Positions 57,865 to 64,000 of a stretch of DNA of 64,000 nt are shown one piece after another. This DNA is from Microcebus murinus (taxonomy: Eukaryota; Chordata; Mammalia; Primates; Cheirogaleidae), in assembly GCF_040939455.1 (NCBI RefSeq), contig NC_134108.1, positions 37,182,501 through 37,246,500 on the forward strand, read 5' to 3'. The position numbers were made by a program, and so were the translations under genes. Under the pieces are notes generated by a model, which saw only the letters and a program-made list of their open reading frames with translations, had not been told where the DNA came from and did no database searches. Numbering within the stretch: the stretch's first letter is position 1; every line of letters starts with the position of its first letter.

Positions 57865-58090
57865 CTCCTCACTAAGAGCATGGCCTCTGGAGTCTACAGC
57901 CTGGGTTTGCACTCAGGCTCTGCCATGGAGCAGCAGGGTGACCTTGGAACAGTAACTACTTTCCTTTGTGCCACAGGTTCCTTATTATAAAAATGAGGGA
58001 TAATTATAGAATCTACCTCATAGGATTCTTATGAAGATTAAATCAATTCATACATGTAAATTGCTCAAAATAATATTTGGTCCCTACTGA
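57865..58090 (+). mobile_element. MIR SINE, well preserved
   Basis: Forward MIR in good order: 'actaagagcatggcctctgg', 'agcctgggtttgcactcagg', 'ctctgccatgga', 'gtgaccttggaacagtaac', 'ggttccttattataaaaatg' and 'ctacctcataggattcttat', then 'taaatcaattcatacatgt'. Confidence 0.92.
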
Positions 58091-58299
58091 TCCTGTCTTC
58101 ACATTTGTTATTTGTTACTGATCCTTTTGATATTTTGTTCATCATGGTATTTTTAAATATTTCATTAAGATATTATTTATCTTGATTACTGAGTTTTCTG
58201 GCTCTCCCTTAAATTTTGCACCCAACAGGAGTGTCTCGCCTGTTTCGTACTAACCCTGATCCTGTTTGCAAATTATTATTATCAGTAGCTTTCTTGATA

Positions 58300-59812
58300 T
58301 ACCCAGTCAAATTTGAAAAATTTCTAGTTCTTTTGTTTTAACCATTTCTATTATGAAATACATAGTACATGTAGAAAATATATTTTACAAAGATATATAT
58401 CTTGGGTATTTAATACAAAGCAAATGAATGTTCATGTGGCCACTACCCAGATCAGGAAATAAAACATGGCAGCATCACATGCCCCCCTGGTAATGATTCT
58501 TTTATCCTTCCAAAGGTTGACTCTTTTCCTGATATTTGTGGTAATTACTCCCATGATTTATTTGATTGCTGTCCATCTAAATGATATGTAGTCTTTTTTA
58601 TTTAGTTTATTTCACTCAACATTAGCCTTGTGAGATTTACCCATGTTGTTGTACATAGCTATAGTTTGTTCCATTTCCTTCCTGAATAGTAATCCAGTCT
58701 ATCAATATGCCACACTTTATCCATTCAACTCTTCATAAATTTTGGGTTTGTTTTCAGTTTTTGGCTGTTACTAGCAATGGTGCTAGGATCACTCTTGTAT
58801 CTGTCTCTTGGTTCAAATGTGGTACGTGTGCTTGCAGTTATATTAGGTATGGTTGCTTGAGAGTGGAATTCTATTAATGCTAGTTTTCTAAAATGTTTTT
58901 TTTCCAGTTTTTATCTATTAAAATAATTTTTAATTCTAATAGTTTATCTGGAGATCATTTTGTATTTTCTATGTGTATACTTATGTCAACTGTGGTTAAT
59001 ATTTGGATTTCTTTCTTTCAAATCTTTCAATATTTTATTATTTATTTCTTTATTGCAATAAGTTGAACACCCCCAGTACAGAGGTGAATACAAATGTCTG
59101 TGTTGTGTTCCCAGTTTTGCAAGGCAAAGCTTCAGCATTTCCCTATTGGATGAGTTGTTTGTTATATGTTTTGTATGATGGCCATTTGTTAGATTAAAGA
59201 AGATCCTTAATATTTTTAAACATATATATATATATATATATACACATGCCAAAGAATATTTTATTATATCAAATAATTTCTCTGTATCTGTTGATATGGT
59301 CATATGATTTTCTCTTTTATTTGGTTAATGTGATGAATGATATTAATGATTTCCTAATGATAAACTAACCCTATAGTTTTGGAGTAAACCCATAGTGGAC
59401 ATGGGTTTATCATTCTTTTATATATGCTGAATAGTTGGCTAATTTTTTCTGAGGACTTTTGCAGCTAATTTTTGAAGAGATTAGCTGCTTGTTATTTTTC
59501 TTTCTTGTAATATTCATGTCTGATTTGATATTGAAGTTATTATAAACCATTAAAACATGTTTTAGATTGGTAATACTTTATTCTCTAAAAGATTTTGTAT
59601 TAATGCTTATGTTCATTTATTCTTAAACATTTGGTAAAATTTACCAGTGAAGATATCTATGTTTGGAGTTTTTTTCTTTGAGAAAATTTTAAATTATGGA
59701 TTTAATTTCTTCTTAAAACATCATATTTTCTAAATCTTCTTTTCTTAGTTTTGCTAATTGTATTTTTCCAAAGTCTTCTTCATTTTATATAATTTTTCAA
59801 ATTTATTGCCAT
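58300..59812 (-). mobile_element. Old L1 (L1M-type), 3' part of a split element
   Basis: Antisense L1M: 3' tail blocks ('catgtggccactacccagat', 'ggcagcatcacatgcccccc', 'cactcaacattagccttgtg', 'atcactcttgtatctgtctc'), then an ORF2-type region ('ggttaatgtgatgaatgata', 'gacttttgcagctaattttt', 'accagtgaagatatctatgt'). Stops in every frame. It is interrupted at 59812 by an LTR and continues at 60287. The middle (58880-59280) is AT-rich, and element continuity there is assumed. Confidence 0.65.
59222..59241 (+). repeat. (AT)n short microsatellite
   Basis: About 20 bases of alternating AT within the L1M. Confidence 0.9.
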
Positions 59813-60281
59813 TGTAGTGGGTCCCTAAAAAGATGGGACCAAGTCCTAACTCTCAGTACCTGTAAATATGAACTTATTTGGAAAAAGAGTTTTTGCATAT
59901 GTGACTAAGTGAAGGATCTTGAGATGAGACCATCCTGGATTAACTGGGTGGTCTGTACATCCAGTGACAAGTGCTCTCTTAAGAAGAGGAGAATATACAG
60001 AGAGTACAGTGAAATGCATAAGGGGCAGTTATGTGAAGATGGAGGTAGAGTTTGGAGTTAGTTTGCTATAAGCCAAGGAACACCAAAGACTGATGGCAGC
60101 CAACAGAAGCTAGGAGAGGGTATAGAATAGACTCTCCCTTGGAGCCTTCAGAAGGAATCAACCTTACTAACACCTTGATTTCAAATTTCTAGCCTTTAGA
60201 ACTATAAAATAACAAATTTATATTGTTTTAAGCTATCTATTTTGTGTTAATTTGTTATGGCAGTCCTAGGAAACTAATATA
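59813..60281 (+). mobile_element. MaLR LTR (MLT1-like) inside L1M
   Basis: A complete old LTR. It opens 'tgtagtgggtccctaaaaag', then 'gtacctgtaaatatgaactt', 'tttgcatatgtgactaagt', 'aagaagaggagaatatacag', 'ataagccaaggaacaccaaa', 'gcagccaacagaagctagga' and 'ccttgatttcaaatttctag', and ends 'cctaggaaactaatata'. It is flanked by 'gccat' (59808-59812) and 'gtcat' (60282-60286), a 5-bp target duplication with one mismatch, as expected for the ERVL-MaLR class. Confidence 0.88.
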
Positions 60282-60286
60282 GTCAT

Positions 60287-62760
60287 AAAGTCATAATATT
60301 TTCATTCATTTTAAGGTCTATGGCAATCATGGGATTTTTTTTTTTTCTATTCTGACACTAGTTTCTCCCTCTCTCTTTCTTTCCTCTTCTCTTATATTAT
60401 TTTTGTACTTCATTATTCTTATTAGGTGGTTATTCATTTTATTCTTTTATAAGACAAAATTTTGCCTCTGCTGATCTTCTCAATTGCATGTTCATTTTCT
60501 ATTTTCTTAACTTCCTGCATTCTCTTCACCCTTTCCTTCCTTCTACTTTTGTTTTATTTCTTATTCTTTTTCTGACTTCTTAAAATGAATGTCTAACTCT
60601 CATTCTTTTTATGTATGTATTTATATCTATAGATCTCCTTTCACACACAATTTTTTCTCAGTAAATCTTTCTTTCACCAATGGGTTATTTATAAGTCTAT
60701 TTCTCAAATTCCAAACATATGAGGATTTTCTAGTGATCTTTTGCTATTGTTTGCTTAATTGTATTGTGACCAGAAAATATAGTTTAGATTATTTTAATTC
60801 TCAGAAATATTTTGAAATTTCTTTTAGAGTTCAGCATGTGATCAATTTTTGAATATTATATGTTTCATTTTGAAAAGAATGTTTATTCTATGTATTTGCA
60901 CTGTACTGTACAGTTCCAATTATAGTGTTTGTGTTATTCAAATATTTTATATTTCTGTATCCTTTTGATTTTCTATTTTCCTTTGATCAGAGATGTGTGG
61001 ATTTAATCTATTTTTCCCATAAAGTTGTGTCAATTTTTGCTTTATATTGTTCAAAAATATGTTCGTAGGTGCATAGAAATTTAAAGTTGTTGTATCTTCA
61101 TGATTCATTATAACTTCTTTTCATTATGTAGTCTCTTTCTTTATTTTTAGTAATGTTTTCTGCCTGAGAGCTGGCTTTGTCTAATATTAAGATATTCATG
61201 CTTTCCTTGTTTGGTTGACACTACAAAATATATTTTGTAGTTCATATTTCTGTATCGTTCATATTTCTGTATCATTATATTTCAGATGAATGTTTTATAA
61301 AGAGCATGTAGTTGAGTTTTGTATTTTTAATCCAGTCTATCTTTACAACAGAGCACCCAGTTCCTTTACATTTGATGTAATTACCATTTTATTTTAACTT
61401 ACTCTTACTCTGCCCTTTTTTGTCCTTTCTCTGCCCTATTTGTCCTTCCTTCCTTGGGTTTTCTCTCCTTTATTGCCTTCTTTTATACTGAATTTTTAAA
61501 TATTCCTTCTCATATTCTATTAGCCAGAATGATATACACTCTTAAAATTCTTGTTGTGGTCTCTAGAGAAAACAACATTATTCTTCACTTACTAAATACC
61601 TACTAATTGTTATTTTCACCTTGCTCTTGAACAACTCAGGGAATTTGGAATACTGTAACTATGCCATCATTTTTACATATTTTAATTTCTTTCTTTATTT
61701 TGAGGCCCACAAAGCATCATATCATTATTTTTATATTATCAACATCACTAAGATAGTCTCAAATGTTGACCCTTTTGTGACTTCTTAATGTGTTTTTCAT
61801 TTTTTTCTAAAGTACTCTTTCTGTAAACAATTAAATAGCACCTTTAAACCTTTTTTTTTCCCATTGCAGGTAGCCTGATGTTTAAGACTCATATTTTGTA
61901 TTTCTGAAAATGTCTCAGATTTACCTCCACTTTGAAATATATTTGTACTTGGGAATAGACTTCTAAGTTGTCAGTTATTTTCTTTCAGCATTCTAAGAAC
62001 GTAATTTCATTCTTTTCTGGCTTACATTTTCCTGCTTAAAAGTCAGTTATTAAGTCTCACTGATGTTCCTTTTAAGATAACCTCTGTTTTCTCTTGTAGT
62101 ATTTAGATTTTTTCCTTTGTCTTTGGTTTTCAGTGGTTTTATTGATGTCTGGGAGAGGTTTCCTTATATTCCTTCTACATGGGGTTCCTCATGCTGCTTG
62201 AATCTATGACTAGGTGACATTCTTCAATTTTGGAAAGTTATTAATCATTATTTCTTAAAATATCATCTGTCTTTTGAGGACTCTAGTGGTATACTTAATA
62301 GACATTCTCTCAATCATCTTTTCCTGGCATCTTATCCTTTGAATATTTTTTTTTTGCCATTTTTCTGGGCTTTGTTATGGAGATATACTTTTTACTTACC
62401 TTTGGCAGTGTCTAAGTCATGATTAAACCTATCAAATGAATTCTTTTTTAAGTTATTAACCTTTTCAGTTCTAGAATTCCAACTTTTTTTCTGTAATTTT
62501 TTAATTGTCCCTTGAATTTCTCATTCTTGTCTTTTGTCTCCTTTAACATAGTGAGAGTAATTATCATAACATCAATATTTGATATCTCCAGTATTAGAGG
62601 CATTTGTAGTCTTTTTACACTGTTTTTTCTGATTTTGTTGGTTAGGGTTGTCTTGTGTCTTTATAGACTGGGTATTTTTAATTGTGTCTTTGAATTGTAT
62701 TTGTGAATATTTGGTAAAATAAACTCTGGCTTAGGATATTACCTTCCTCCAGAAAGGATT
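60287..62760 (-). mobile_element. Old L1 (L1M-type), 5' part of a split element
   Basis: Antisense continuation toward the L1 5' side: 'aagtcataatattttcattc', 'tgggttatttataagtctat', 'gaaaagaatgtttattctat', 'agagctggctttgtctaata', 'ttaatccagtctatctttac', 'tttacatttgatgtaattac' and 'ttctcttgtagtatttagat'. This block order is that of the endonuclease-to-ORF1 side of old L1s read in reverse. All frames are broken. Confidence 0.65.
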
Positions 62761-62919
62761 TTTATTTTATTATTATTATTGCTTTGGCCAGGTATCTTAG
62801 GGAAACAACTTTTCAGAATTATCTTAATACAATTTCTGGATAAAATATTGTGTGAGTCTGAGCTGTAGTTCTTATGGGAGCCTATTTTGCTTTCTTTGTT
62901 GGTATTTTTTTTTTTTTGG
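62761..62919. other. Joint between two L1 fragments
   Basis: AT-rich with short ATT and T-runs. No feature. Confidence 0.4.
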
Positions 62920-63480
62920 TAATTTTTTACTTGTATACTTTAAGGTATACAATATGATGTTTTGATACGCTTATTGTGATATACATAAGTGAGGTGCTTA
63001 CTGTAGTCAAGGAAATTAACATATCCATCTCATATAATTACCTTTCTCTTTTGGGGGATGCTAAAGGTACCTCAAATCTACTTTCTTGGCAAGTGATCAA
63101 TATACAAAACAATGTTATTAAATATAGTACTCATGCTATTTATCCTGCAAAACTGTAATTTTATACCCTTGAATCTCCATTTTCTCATTCCCTCCCCCCT
63201 CACTCCCCCTGTGTAACTGCTGTTTTACTATGCTTCTGTGTATTTAATTTTTGTTTTTTAATGTCCATATATAAGTGAAATCATGCATTACTTTGTGTGT
63301 CTAGCTTATTTCACTTACTGTAATGTCTTCTAGGTTGATCCATGTTATTGAAAATGGCAGAATCTCCTTCTTTTTAAAGATTAATAATATTCCATTGTGT
63401 GTATGTGTGTGAACCACGTTTCTTTATCCATTCATCCATCAATCAATACTTTAGTTGTTTCTATATCTTGAGAGCATGTC
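62920..63480 (-). mobile_element. L1 3' end fragment, antisense
   Basis: Reverse 3'UTR and ORF2-end blocks: 'gtatactttaaggtatacaa', 'gatgttttgatacgcttatt', 'attaacatatccatctcata', 'aaatatagtactcatgctat', 'acttactgtaatgtcttcta', 'ggttgatccatgttattgaa' and 'taatattccattgtgtgtat'. It starts at the L1 3' end on the left and is 5' truncated. Confidence 0.82.
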
Positions 63481-64000
63481 TATTTTCGATTCACACCTTA
63501 CTCCTTTCAGTACAGGATGTGCAGAAAATATGTTCTCTCTTGTGAGGACCTATAGTCCAAATCCTCATTCCAGTACATGAAGACTGTCTAAAATACTACT
63601 CATTCATTCAACTTTTAGTTGTTCCTTCTGAAATAACAAATAACCCCAAAGGAAGAGACCTTCATAATCTGGCTTTCATACTCACTGGATCATGGCCTAC
63701 TAATCTTCATTGTTTTATTAGTTCTAAAATACAGGCTTCAAAAAAATATTATGTTCTTACCATCAAAGCTTTCTTGTTGTCTTTGGTGGGACTATTGGTA
63801 CAAATTACCTCATATGACATTTCTAGAAGTGGAATTACTTTTCCTATATAAACCCATTATAACAGATAAGGAAAAATATCTACACAGTTTAAAGCCACTG
63901 AAACTGAATCCAATTTCTTAAGGACTGTTTGTTTAACAGAAAAATTCTAACTTAATTAGAAAAGCCTTTTTACAAACATAAAACCATTCAAAACTATCCA
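63481..64000. other. No gene seen
   Basis: Mixed sequence up to the window end. No repeat or frame assigned. Confidence 0.4.

Noticed and set aside
58300..62760. Two unrelated L1 insertions either side of the MLT1 LTR
   Set aside because: The flanks join into one continuous antisense L1 order across the LTR and share a 5-bp target duplication.

Overview
This window is nuclear DNA from a strepsirrhine primate (lemur or loris type). I find no intact host protein-coding gene, no recognisable host exon, and no tRNA, rRNA, CRISPR or operon structure. The strongest clue to the organism is two Alu elements (48.7 kb and 55.5 kb). Both carry a short AT-rich insert in the A-rich linker between the arms ('aattggccaactgatata'), a form I know from lemur-type Alus. 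A lemur-type full-length L1 agrees with this. All open frames up to about 285 codons are pieces of retroelements or chance frames.

Layout. 0-12.8 kb is a nest of old retroviral-type elements: a MaLR (MLT1-like) LTR at the left edge; a long decayed ERV-L gag-pol remnant on the minus strand (about 0.56-7.45 kb) that hosts an Alu-monomer and a hAT-type MITE; a second ERV-L 3' fragment on the plus strand (10.56-11.75 kb) with a 37-bp tandem duplication; a Tigger-like MITE with visible inverted ends; and a second MLT1 LTR. 12.8-22.6 kb is mostly unassigned AT-rich sequence with an L1M scrap, an LTR-like unit and one copy of an unnamed old repeat. 22.63-25.66 kb is a minus-strand L1 that keeps its 3' end, ORF1 and a GC-rich 5'UTR but has lost almost all of ORF2. 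25.8-33.9 kb holds MIRs, an L1M fragment split by an LTR-like element, and long microsatellites. 33.9-41.4 kb is the most repeat-poor stretch. 41.4-47.8 kb has an LTR-like unit followed by a complete plus-strand L1 (5.4 kb) with a perfect 14-bp target-site duplication but at least eleven disabling lesions in ORF2. 47.8-58.1 kb carries the two Alus, two more copies of the unnamed repeat (one split by another element) and a MIR. 58.3-64 kb is a large minus-strand L1M split by an MLT1 LTR, then another L1 3' end.

No genes act together here. The interest lies in nested insertions that give a relative time order, in the ORF2-less L1, and in the contrast between clean target duplications and dead reading frames in the plus-strand L1. 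I found no convincing candidate for a new functional system. Repeat family names come from memory of consensus features and would need a repeat-library search to confirm.
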